Below are positions 15,110 through 21,355 of a stretch of 23,963 bases of DNA, in pieces. The position numbers were made by a program, and so were the translations under genes. The notes beneath the pieces are model-generated. The model was not told where the DNA came from. It was given only the letters and a program-made list of their open reading frames with translations, and searched no databases. Numbering within the stretch: the stretch's first letter is position 1; every line of letters begins with the position of its first letter. Origin of the DNA: an uncultured Eubacteriales bacterium (GTDB lineage: Bacteria; Bacillota; Clostridia; Christensenellales; Borkfalkiaceae); the NCBI GenBank assembly GCA_949745625.1, contig CATJZR010000052.1:1-23963 (forward strand), written 5' to 3'.

Positions 15110-16390
15110 ATGGCTGATAAAAATATATTTACGGACAAGGTTAAAATAACAATCAAATCTGGCGACGGCGGCGACGGAATGAATTCCTTTAAGGCGTTTA
15201 AGGGCAAGCCTGCTTGCGGACCCGACGGTGGCGACGGGGGAAACGGCGGCGACGTTTATATTGTAGCGGACTCTGGCATGAACGACCTGCTGTTTTTCCG
15301 TTATACCTACAAGTTTTTTGCGGGAAACGGCGAGCGGGGCGGAACAAATAAATGTTTCGGACGCGGCGGCGACGATATTTTTATAAAAGTACCCGTCGGC
15401 ACCGTCGTTAAGGATGCTGCAACCGATACGGTAATTTGTGACTTGTTTTGCGAAAACGAAAAAAAGCTGAATGCCGCGGGCGGCAGGGGCGGCAAGGGTA
15501 ACGTACGCTTGACCACGGCGGGTAGACACGCCCCTAACTTTGCGCAAAAGGGAGAAAAGACAGAAGCGCATACATTAATTCTCGAGCTTAAAGTTATTGC
15601 GGACGTTGGGATTATAGGTTTTCCCAATGTAGGTAAGTCCACGCTGCTTTCTAAAATTTCAGCGGCGCGACCCAAAATCGCAAATTATCACTTCACTACG
15701 CTTTCGCCGAATCTCGGAGTTGTGCGTTATTACGATAAGTCGTTCGTTGCAGCTGATATACCTGGACTTATCGAAGGGGCTGCGCAGGGCGCAGGACTCG
15801 GACACGACTTTTTAAGACACATCGAAAGGACGCGTATGCTTTTGCACGTTGTCGATATTTCGGGCTGCGAGGGCAGAGACCCGATTGAAGATTTTAAAAA
15901 AATAAACGCCGAGCTTTCCTCTTACAGCAAGGTGCTTGCATCGCTTCCGCAGGTAATCGCGCTTAATAAATGCGACGTTGCGGGCGCGGTTGAAAATGCG
16001 GCGGTGTTTAAGAAAAAATATTCGCGCAAGTACAAAATTTTTCCTATTACCGCAGTTAGCGGAGATGGGACGGACAAGCTTGTGGAATGTCTTTTCAACG
16101 CACTTGCAGAGTTGCCGCCAGTAAAGAGAATCGAAAGCGACGAAAGCTTTACCTATACGAAAAGCGGCAATCTCGGGTTTGAAATTTATATGGACGGAGC
16201 GGCTTACGTCGTTGTCGGCTCTCTCGTTGACATGCTTTGCCGTAACGTCTCGCTCGATGACCCCGATTCAATGACGTACTTTCAGAAAATTCTGCGCGAA
16301 AAGGGCGTAATTTCAAAGCTTAGGGAAATGGGTATTAAGGAAAACGATACGGTAATCGTCGGTGACGTGGAATTTGATTTTGTAAACTGA
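15110..16390 (+). CDS. obg: Obg/CgtA GTPase
   Basis: The 426-aa protein has three parts. The glycine-rich Obg domain (1-158) is full of GGDGGDG-type turns (GPDGGDGGNGGD, GRGGDD, GGRGGKGN). The G domain has G1 GFPNVGKST (170-178), switch II DIPGLIEGA (216-224) and G4 NKCD (286-289). The C-terminal OCT domain (about 345-426) contains FEIYMDGAAYVVVG and the MGIKENDTVIVGDVEF-like end. Obg is an essential GTPase for 50S assembly and stress control. The start lies 3 nt after the rho stop, with the AAGG of the ribosome site inside the last rho codons, so translation is probably coupled to rho. yhbY follows after 21 nt. Confidence 0.98.
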   Translation: MADKNIFTDKVKITIKSGDGGDGMNSFKAFKGKPACGPDGGDGGNGGDVYIVADSGMNDLLFFRYTYKFFAGNGERGGTNKCFGRGGDDIFIKVPVGTVVKDAATDTVICDLFCENEKKLNAAGGRGGKGNVRLTTAGRHAPNFAQKGEKTEAHTLILELKVIADVGIIGFPNVGKSTLLSKISAARPKIANYHFTTLSPNLGVVRYYDKSFVAADIPGLIEGAAQGAGLGHDFLRHIERTRMLLHVVDISGCEGRDPIEDFKKINAELSSYSKVLASLPQVIALNKCDVAGAVENAAVFKKKYSRKYKIFPITAVSGDGTDKLVECLFNALAELPPVKRIESDESFTYTKSGNLGFEIYMDGAAYVVVGSLVDMLCRNVSLDDPDSMTYFQKILREKGVISKLREMGIKENDTVIVGDVEFDFVN

Positions 16391-16411
16391 GTATTATACG
16401 GGAGATTTATT

Positions 16412-16708
16412 ATGTTAACATCTAAACAGCGCAGTAAATTAAAAAGCCTTGCCGCAAACCTTTCCCCGATAGGGCAGGTGGGCAAGGAAGGTATAGGCGA
16501 AAATATGCTTGCAAGTTTTTCAGAGTGTCTTGAAAAACGAGAGCTTATAAAGATAAATGTTTTGGAAAATGCCGATGGACATCCGAACGATATAGGACGC
16601 GAGCTTGCCGAAAAACTAAAGGCGGAGTGCGTAATAGTTATAGGACGCAAAGTTGTTCTGTACAGGGAGTCAAGCCGTAAGGATATAGATAAAATAAAGC
16701 TTAATTGA
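16412..16708 (+). CDS. yhbY: YhbY-family (CRM domain) RNA-binding protein
   Basis: The 98-aa protein is one CRM domain: LTSKQRSKLKSLAANLSPI at the start, the G-x-x-G loop equivalent VGKEGIGENM, the ELIKINVLEN strand, and CVIVIGRKVVLYR with the conserved GR-x-VLYR end. YhbY/YqeI proteins bind pre-50S ribosomal particles. GGGAG lies 8 nt before the ATG. It is the last plus-strand gene of the tyrA-rho-obg operon. Its final 8 nt overlap the end of the convergent membrane-protein gene, and no hairpin terminator is visible here. Confidence 0.95.
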   Translation: MLTSKQRSKLKSLAANLSPIGQVGKEGIGENMLASFSECLEKRELIKINVLENADGHPNDIGRELAEKLKAECVIVIGRKVVLYRESSRKDIDKIKLN

Positions 16709-17444
16709 GTACGAGTGCCACTGCGGACAGCGTAAGCATTATGCTTCCGCTGATTATATAATATATGGGAAAAAATGTAAAGTAGCTCAGTACCAGTAGC
16801 GCCAATCCCGACCAAAAGAGCGGCGCGCAAATTTTACGCGAAAAACGAGCTTTAATCTTGCTTCTCAGGCTTATTTTTTTCTGTCCCTCGTAAATGTATT
16901 TTTCGGGAAGAAGTTCTTTATCCTTCAATAGCTTATAGACGAAATTAATGTCCTTGACCTCAATTAAAAAGTTTTCGCAAAGCAAAAGCGCTTCTGCTGA
17001 AATATAGTTGCAAATTATAATTTTTTTATTTTCGCTGTCGGCTTTAATTACCTTTGCCACGTCGTCTTCTGAAATGGGCTGCATCTTGAAATTATAAAAG
17101 TACGTTTCTTCGGTTACAACTATTTTTCCGTTTTTAATTTTGGGGTTTTCGTCCTCAAGGCATTGTGCAAGAAGTTTGGAAACGTACTCGTCAGATGATA
17201 GCGAAAGGTGAAGTGAAAGCAATTTTTTTTGTTTTTCGTCCCTGGATATAAGCAGATTCTTGTTTTGCTTTTTGCTTATGTACAAGAAGCTTAGGCACCC
17301 GAAAAGCAGACATGCAGCTATTGCAAAGCCCAAAGCGACATATACGCTACGCGTATAATATCTGATAGACGTAAAAAACAGTAAAAATGCGCAAAGCCCC
17401 GCAAAGACGGTATCGAGTATAAGTGGCAGATTAATTTTTCTCAT
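16701..17444 (-). CDS. Hypothetical membrane protein with two helical hairpins and a central soluble domain
   Basis: The 247-aa product has two hydrophobic helices at the N-terminus (about 8-28 and 33-53), a soluble middle of roughly 140 residues, and two more helices at the C-terminus (about 203-245). I do not recognise the family. The middle contains KIVVTEETYFYNF, SENKKIIICNYISAEALLLCENFLIEV split by hydrophobic strands, and INFVYKLLK. The pattern strand-x5-A-x4-C-x4-I-x4-hK-x2-L weakly recalls the end of restriction-endonuclease-like (Mrr) folds, but no catalytic D-ExK pair is evident and I do not assert it. The frame extends to 17495, overlapping nadD; the ATG at 17444 is preferred because it frees the nadD start. 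No clear SD site. It interrupts the obg-yhbY / nadD-rsfS order. Confidence 0.75.
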   Translation of the reverse strand: MRKINLPLILDTVFAGLCAFLLFFTSIRYYTRSVYVALGFAIAACLLFGCLSFLYISKKQNKNLLISRDEKQKKLLSLHLSLSSDEYVSKLLAQCLEDENPKIKNGKIVVTEETYFYNFKMQPISEDDVAKVIKADSENKKIIICNYISAEALLLCENFLIEVKDINFVYKLLKDKELLPEKYIYEGQKKISLRSKIKARFSRKICAPLFWSGLALLVLSYFTFFPIYYIISGSIMLTLSAVALVLN

Positions 17445-17482
17445 ATAAGGTTTATTGACAAAATAATAAAAAAAATACTTTA

Positions 17483-18613
17483 ATGAAAGTTGCAATTTTC
17501 GGCGGTACGTTCAATCCCGTCCATAACGAACATATAAATATCGTCAAAGCTGCCATACGCAGTCTTGCGCTTGACAAGGTTATAATAATGCCGTCGAACG
17601 TCACGCCCGCCAAAAGCGGGCGCATGCTGGCAGGGTCGGTAGACAGACTTAATATGTGTAGACTTGCTTTTGCGTCCGTTCCGAAAGCCGAAGTTTCCGA
17701 CTTTGAAATTTCACGTGGCGGGATAAGTTATTCTTATATAACCTGCCGCATGTTTGCGGAAAAATATTGCGATTGCGAACGGTATTTTATCGTTGGCGGC
17801 GATATGCTTGAAAACTTCGGTAGCTGGAAATTTCCCGAAAAGATTTTACAATACGTAACTCTTGCAGTTTGCGCAAGAGAGGACAGCACAAAGCTGGAAA
17901 AGGCGAAAAACGATTTTTATGCCCGTTTCGGAGTTCACGCCGTTTCTTTTGCTTATGTGGGAAAAAACGTAAGTTCTACTAAAATTCGTGTTCTATCCGC
18001 ACTCGGCGAAAGGGTTGCGGGATACGTCGGCGAAAGGGTTGCGGAATATATTGCGCGAAACTCTTTATATTTTATTCACGGAGCGAAGCGGGTAAAAAAA
18101 TCGCTGTCGGAATACCGTTGGAAGCATACCGTTGGTGTTGCGGTTAAGGCGGCGGAAAATTGTACAAAATATAACGTAACCGAAAAAGATGCCGTTATTG
18201 CAGCGCTGTATCACGATTGCGGAAAGGAATTGCCTCGCGGAGGAGAAGCGGAGCAAGCTATTCCCGAAGGTGTTCCATCGCCGGTAGTTCATCAGTTTAC
18301 GGGCGCGTATCTTGCCGAACACATGTACGGTGTAAAGGATAAAAAAATTTTGGACGCAATAAGATACCATTGTAGCGGAAGAGAAAATATGACCCCGATT
18401 GAAAAGCTCGTTTATCTTGCCGATATGATAGAAGACGGCAGGAATTATGACGGCGTGGAAGAGTTGCGTGAAATATTCAAGCGAAATAAAGAAGAAGCTT
18501 TTTACCGTGCCGTTGAAAGGCAAATGCAGCATCTTGAAGTTTCGGGACTTCCCGTATACGGATTGACGCAAAAAGCTTACGAATATGCAAAGGAGCACAA
18601 AAATGACAAGTAA
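17483..18613 (+). CDS. nadD: NadD-YqeK fusion: nicotinate-nucleotide adenylyltransferase plus HD-domain Ap4A hydrolase-like protein
   Basis: The 376-aa protein joins two enzymes that are usually separate neighbours. Residues 1-195 are NadD: GGTFNPVHNEH (7-17, ATP-binding GGTFxPxHxxH), IVGGDML, and SSTKIR (164-169); it makes deamido-NAD from nicotinate mononucleotide. Residues about 205-376 are YqeK: His215 (YRWKHT), His244-Asp245 (ALYHDCGKEL), HCSGRENMTPIEKLVYLADMIE and R472-like conserved tail positions; YqeK proteins hydrolyse Ap4A symmetrically. An 8-residue tandem repeat (GERVAGYV GERVAEYI, 175-190) lies at the end of the NadD part. The ATG is fixed by the NadD start consensus, but no Shine-Dalgarno site or convincing -10 precedes it. 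rsfS overlaps its last 11 nt. Confidence 0.95.
   Translation: MKVAIFGGTFNPVHNEHINIVKAAIRSLALDKVIIMPSNVTPAKSGRMLAGSVDRLNMCRLAFASVPKAEVSDFEISRGGISYSYITCRMFAEKYCDCERYFIVGGDMLENFGSWKFPEKILQYVTLAVCAREDSTKLEKAKNDFYARFGVHAVSFAYVGKNVSSTKIRVLSALGERVAGYVGERVAEYIARNSLYFIHGAKRVKKSLSEYRWKHTVGVAVKAAENCTKYNVTEKDAVIAALYHDCGKELPRGGEAEQAIPEGVPSPVVHQFTGAYLAEHMYGVKDKKILDAIRYHCSGRENMTPIEKLVYLADMIEDGRNYDGVEELREIFKRNKEEAFYRAVERQMQHLEVSGLPVYGLTQKAYEYAKEHKNDK
18003..18050 (+). repeat. 24-bp tandem duplication inside nadD-yqeK
   Basis: Two copies of a 24-bp unit (18003-18026 and 18027-18050). The first 18 bases (TCGGCGAAAGGGTTGCGG) are identical and the remaining six differ at three positions. It is in frame and encodes GERVAGYV then GERVAEYI, just before the conserved end of the NadD domain. 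Confidence 0.9.
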
Positions 18614-18953
18614 AGAAAAGACAAATTTAATATGTAAAATACTTTCCGATAAAAAGGCACTTAATATCGTCTATTTGGACGTAGAAAAAAAGACCAGCCT
18701 TTGCGATTATTTTATAATCGCCGGCGGCAGGTCGAAAACTCAGGTAAAGACCCTTGCGGAAAATCTTGAAGAAATATTGAAAAAACAATACGACCTTGTG
18801 CCGCAACGCGTGGAAGGCGTGCAGGGCGGAAGATGGGCGGTGCTCGATTACTCGGACGTAATTGTTCATCTGTTCGGTGATGAGGAACGTGATTTTTACC
18901 GTCTTGAAAGACTTTGGGAAGACGGCGCAAATCTAATCAGATACGAGGACTGA
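18603..18953 (+). CDS. rsfS: Ribosomal silencing factor RsfS
   Basis: The 116-aa protein is a single DUF143/RsfS domain: KKALNIVYLDVEKKTSLCDYFIIAGG near the start (written in parts: LDVEKKTSLCDYFII), SKTQVKTLAENLEE, GGRWAVLDYSDVIVHLF and ERDFYRLERLW near the end. It binds uL14 and blocks joining of 30S and 50S subunits when nutrients are short. The ATG at 18603 has AAAGGAG 8 nt upstream and overlaps the nadD-yqeK gene by 11 nt, so the two are translationally coupled. The longer frame from 18585 is rejected because of this site. No terminator is visible at its end, and the next gene abuts it head-on. Confidence 0.96.
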   Translation: MTSKEKTNLICKILSDKKALNIVYLDVEKKTSLCDYFIIAGGRSKTQVKTLAENLEEILKKQYDLVPQRVEGVQGGRWAVLDYSDVIVHLFGDEERDFYRLERLWEDGANLIRYED

Positions 18954-19193
18954 TTATTTTTTGAATTTGATTTCTTTGGGTTCGCTGTATGTTGACTTTT
19001 TAGCTCGCTTTTTTTCAACTATGTAGTAAACGGGTTCGGGTTTGGGCTGCGGCTTTTCGGGCTTTGGCTCAGGTGTGGGCGGTTCGGGTTTTTTCCTTAT
19101 GCTAAGCAGTCCGATATACGCAAGTTTTATCAGATGTACTAGGATAAAACAAACAGCAAAAGTTAAAAACAAATATAAGATACCGATAAACAT
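18954..19193 (-). CDS. Small membrane protein with proline-rich cytoplasmic tail
   Basis: The 79-aa protein has one long or two short hydrophobic helices at residues 2-31 (FIGILYLFLTFAVCFILVHL and the next ten), then a Pro/Lys/Glu-rich linker (KKPEPPTPEPKPEKPQPKPE) and a basic end with VYYIVEKKRAKKS and PKEIKFKK. I do not recognise a named family. The topology fits an N-terminally anchored protein with a basic cytoplasmic tail. Its stop codon directly abuts the rsfS stop on the other strand (no intergenic base). There is no Shine-Dalgarno site; TATAAT ends 6 nt before the ATG, predicting a leaderless mRNA. The conserved-looking tail after a low-complexity linker argues that it is real. Confidence 0.72.
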   Translation of the reverse strand: MFIGILYLFLTFAVCFILVHLIKLAYIGLLSIRKKPEPPTPEPKPEKPQPKPEPVYYIVEKKRAKKSTYSEPKEIKFKK

Positions 19194-19199
19194 ATCTAA

Positions 19200-19205
19200 A
19201 TTATA
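19200..19205 (-). promoter_or_regulatory. -10 box of the 79-aa protein gene, predicted leaderless
   Basis: TATAAT on the minus strand, 6 nt before the ATG at 19193. The -35 region (AT-rich, no TTG at the right distance) is poor. Confidence 0.45.
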
Positions 19206-19270
19206 GGTTTAATCCGCATAAAAATTTTGAAAGAAAAAATATAAATATAAGGAAAAAAAGAGGTATTTTT

Positions 19271-20002
19271 ATGGAAAACGTAAAGGAAAGTGAACTGCAA
19301 CAGTTTAACGAATACAAAAGAAAACTCAACTTGCAGGCTGCGTCAGCGCAGGTCGGTAAAATAGAGTACGACTTACTTGAAGCAACTGAAAACAAGTCGG
19401 GATTAAAAAAAGCGTGTCAGGAAGCAAATTCTTTGAAACTCGGTGCAATTTGCGTTTTACCGAATGCGGTCAGGCTTTGCGCGAATCTGCTCGGTGCAAA
19501 TCCGCAGACGTCGCTGATTGCTTGCATTTCTTATCCGCACGGCGGCGATGTGACGGCTATTAAGCTAAAAGCAGTTAAGGAGGCGATAAGGGACGGTGTT
19601 GACGAGGTTGAGGTCACTGCGCCGATTGCGTGCATCAAAGAGGGGGACTGGGGATACGTCAAACGCGAATTCAAGGCTTTGAAAAAGGCGACTAAAAAGA
19701 GCGCGCTTAGAATTAATTTCGAGTGCAATCTTTTGACGCCGGCAGAGATTGCAAAGCTTTGTACCGTCGCGCTTGATTGCGGAATAACTTCTGTGAGGAC
19801 CTCGTCTCCGTTTTACGGTTTAGGCTTCAAGTCGGACGAGGTGTCGTCCGTAAAAAATGCTGTAAAGGATAAATGTACTATCAAAGCCGACGGTGTTTCC
19901 ACGCTTGGCGATATGGAAGCTGCGTTGAATATGGGGGCGGGAATGGTAAGTAGCAAAAACGCACCGGACCTTGCAAGACTGGTTTTGAAAGCAGCCGAAT
20001 AA
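19271..20002 (+). CDS. DeoC-family aldolase homologue lacking the Schiff-base lysine
   Basis: The 243-aa protein aligns by eye with deoxyribose-phosphate aldolase: CVLPNAVRLCANLL, ISYPHGGDVTAIKLKAVKEAI, DGVDEVEV, RINFECNLLTPAEIAKLC, SVRTSSPF and TIKADGVSTLGDMEAAL. In active DeoC the lysine of the VKTST motif forms the Schiff base; here that position is Arg176 (SVRTSS). The Asp of DEVDV that helps proton transfer is Glu114, and the usual DHT near the N-terminus reads EYD. The second conserved lysine, Lys205 (IKADGV), is kept. So aldolase activity by the standard mechanism is unlikely and the gene may encode a new activity or a regulatory pseudo-enzyme. AAAGAGG precedes the ATG. It is monocistronic, divergent from the 79-aa gene, and ends in a hairpin. 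I give no gene symbol for this reason. Confidence 0.85.
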   Translation: MENVKESELQQFNEYKRKLNLQAASAQVGKIEYDLLEATENKSGLKKACQEANSLKLGAICVLPNAVRLCANLLGANPQTSLIACISYPHGGDVTAIKLKAVKEAIRDGVDEVEVTAPIACIKEGDWGYVKREFKALKKATKKSALRINFECNLLTPAEIAKLCTVALDCGITSVRTSSPFYGLGFKSDEVSSVKNAVKDKCTIKADGVSTLGDMEAALNMGAGMVSSKNAPDLARLVLKAAE

Positions 20003-20006
20003 TATG

Positions 20007-20035
20007 AACAGCCGCCGTTTAAAACGGCGGCTGTT
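20007..20035. terminator. GC-rich hairpin between the DeoC-like gene and the helicase gene
   Basis: A 14-bp perfect inverted repeat (AACAGCCGCCGTTT and its complement, one central base). It lies between two convergent genes and its end contains the helicase stop codon (20036-20034). There is no long T run on either side, so it is a probable bidirectional terminator of moderate strength. Confidence 0.65.
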
Positions 20036-21239
20036 ATCTTAAAAGTATTAATTTCTTTTTTGCGCGTGTTATCGCAGTGTAAAGCCAGCGGTTTCTGTCC
20101 TCTTTAAATGCGTAGCTTTCGTCGAACACTACTGCGTTGTCAAATTCGCTGCCCTGAGCTTTGTGGCAGGAAATACAGTAACCGTATTCGAACCTGTTTA
20201 AAGTAAACGCACCCGAGGCTTCTCCGTCTTCATTGAATTTTTCGAAATAGTCGCCGTGCTTGTATCGGTACCTTCCGTCGGTGAATATACCAGTATCGAA
20301 CGGCAACGCTTCTGGGCAAAGCTCGTCAAGGAAATCAACTTTAAACTGCATGAAACCTATTCCGGATGAAAAATCGTAAAATGGGTCTATAACCGTTCCG
20401 ATAATGCCGTTGACGAGATTGTATCTGTAATCCTTATCTATAAACTGTTCCCAGTTGTTGACTGTGCATATAACCTTATCGCCGTTTTCCGGGAGTGCAC
20501 CAAGTCCGCGCAATGCCCTTAACTCATTGTTAACGGCGGTTCGTGTTTTGTTTATACCGCAGATTATCTGATTGCTTTTAGTCAAATAATATTTTCTTTT
20601 TTCGCCAGTAAACACTCTTTTATTTTGCACGAGCACGCAATCGCCGTATTTGCCGTAAGGGATATATTTGCCGTTTCGTGCCATTTCGGAAAGCATAATT
20701 ATTGGATTGTCAAGTTGCTGTCGCACTATTTGCCTCAGCGTTGTGTCGGGGTTTTTCAGATAGGTGTTAAATCCCTCTACGGGCGGAAGCTGGGCATTAT
20801 CGCCGCATAACAGAATTTTCACTCCGAATTCAAGCAGGTCCCAAAGTAAATCGTCAGACACCATAGAAGCTTCATCCAGAACTATAAGCTTTATATTTTT
20901 ATCAATATTTTCTCGCCGCTTAAATGTCAGTTTTTCAACCTTGACTTTTTTGCCATTGATTTCGACTTCGACCTGCGTCGTTATTGACTGGTATATAAGT
21001 CGGTGAACGGTTGTTGCGGGAATACCCTGACGCAACAGTACCGTTGCCGCTTTACCTGTCGGTGTGACAAAAGCAACGCTTTCGTCCGTAAGCGCAAGCG
21101 TTTCCGTTACGGTATGTTTTAAAAGAGTCGTTTTACCTGTCCCCGCAAATCCCGTAAGTACGAAAACCTGCGATGTGGAACTGCGAAACCAACGGTCAAT
21201 TTCTTTATCGGCATTAATTTGGTCAGATGTAAGTTCCAT
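20034..21239 (-). CDS. Dda/RecD-like SF1 DNA helicase (AAA ATPase)
   Basis: The 401-aa protein has superfamily 1B helicase motifs in order: motif I GFAGTGKTT (30-38), Ia VTPTGKAA, motif II VLDEASMV, motif III GDNAQLPPV, and a UvrD_C_2-like end with GYCISCHKAQGSEFD and WLYTAITRAKKKLIL (motifs V and VI). It has no N-terminal RecD2 helix-hairpin-helix region and is closest in size and layout to phage T4 Dda and the short RecD-like helicases of Bacillota. It should move 5' to 3' on single-stranded DNA; its cellular role is not known from context. The frame extends to 21275, but the ATG at 21239 begins the conserved ELTSDQ segment and has a TATAAT 6 nt upstream, so it is preferred and looks leaderless. 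No phage genes are nearby. Confidence 0.9.
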   Translation of the reverse strand: MELTSDQINADKEIDRWFRSSTSQVFVLTGFAGTGKTTLLKHTVTETLALTDESVAFVTPTGKAATVLLRQGIPATTVHRLIYQSITTQVEVEINGKKVKVEKLTFKRRENIDKNIKLIVLDEASMVSDDLLWDLLEFGVKILLCGDNAQLPPVEGFNTYLKNPDTTLRQIVRQQLDNPIIMLSEMARNGKYIPYGKYGDCVLVQNKRVFTGEKRKYYLTKSNQIICGINKTRTAVNNELRALRGLGALPENGDKVICTVNNWEQFIDKDYRYNLVNGIIGTVIDPFYDFSSGIGFMQFKVDFLDELCPEALPFDTGIFTDGRYRYKHGDYFEKFNEDGEASGAFTLNRFEYGYCISCHKAQGSEFDNAVVFDESYAFKEDRNRWLYTAITRAKKKLILLR

Positions 21240-21245
21240 AGTGTG

Positions 21246-21275
21246 ATTATAACACATAAACAAATGTTTTGACAA
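21246..21275 (-). promoter_or_regulatory. Extended -10 promoter of the helicase gene, predicted leaderless
   Basis: On the minus strand TTGTCA (21275-21270), 18-nt spacer, TATAAT (21251-21246) with TG-T immediately before. The -10 ends 6 nt before the ATG at 21239. Confidence 0.65.
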
Positions 21276-21293
21276 GTAAAATCGGCGTTTCCG

Positions 21294-21322
21294 TTGACTT
21301 AATAAGAACTATGGTATATAAT
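21294..21322 (+). promoter_or_regulatory. Strong sigma-70-type promoter of pgi
   Basis: TTGACT (21294-21299), 17-nt spacer, TATAAT (21317-21322). The leader to the ATG at 21356 is about 27 nt and carries GGAGGG. The helicase promoter is divergent and its -35 is only 18 nt away. Confidence 0.85.
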
Positions 21323-21326
21323 ACCA

Positions 21327-21338
21327 GTGAAATTTCAC
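21327..21338. promoter_or_regulatory. Perfect 12-bp palindrome at the pgi transcription start (possible operator)
   Basis: GTGAAATTTCAC lies 4 nt after the pgi -10 box, covering the expected start of transcription. Position and symmetry suit a repressor site; a chance palindrome is possible and no second copy was seen near another gene. Confidence 0.35.
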
Positions 21339-21355
21339 ATTTTGGAGGGTTTATA

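Noticed and set aside
16701..17444. Calling the unrecognised membrane protein an Mrr-type restriction protein
   Set aside because: Only a loose strand-helix pattern was seen; no catalytic Asp and Glu-x-Lys pair is evident.
17455..17481. TTGACA and TACTTT just before nadD as a promoter
   Set aside because: The spacer is 15 nt and the start of transcription would fall inside the coding region. I could not identify the nadD promoter.
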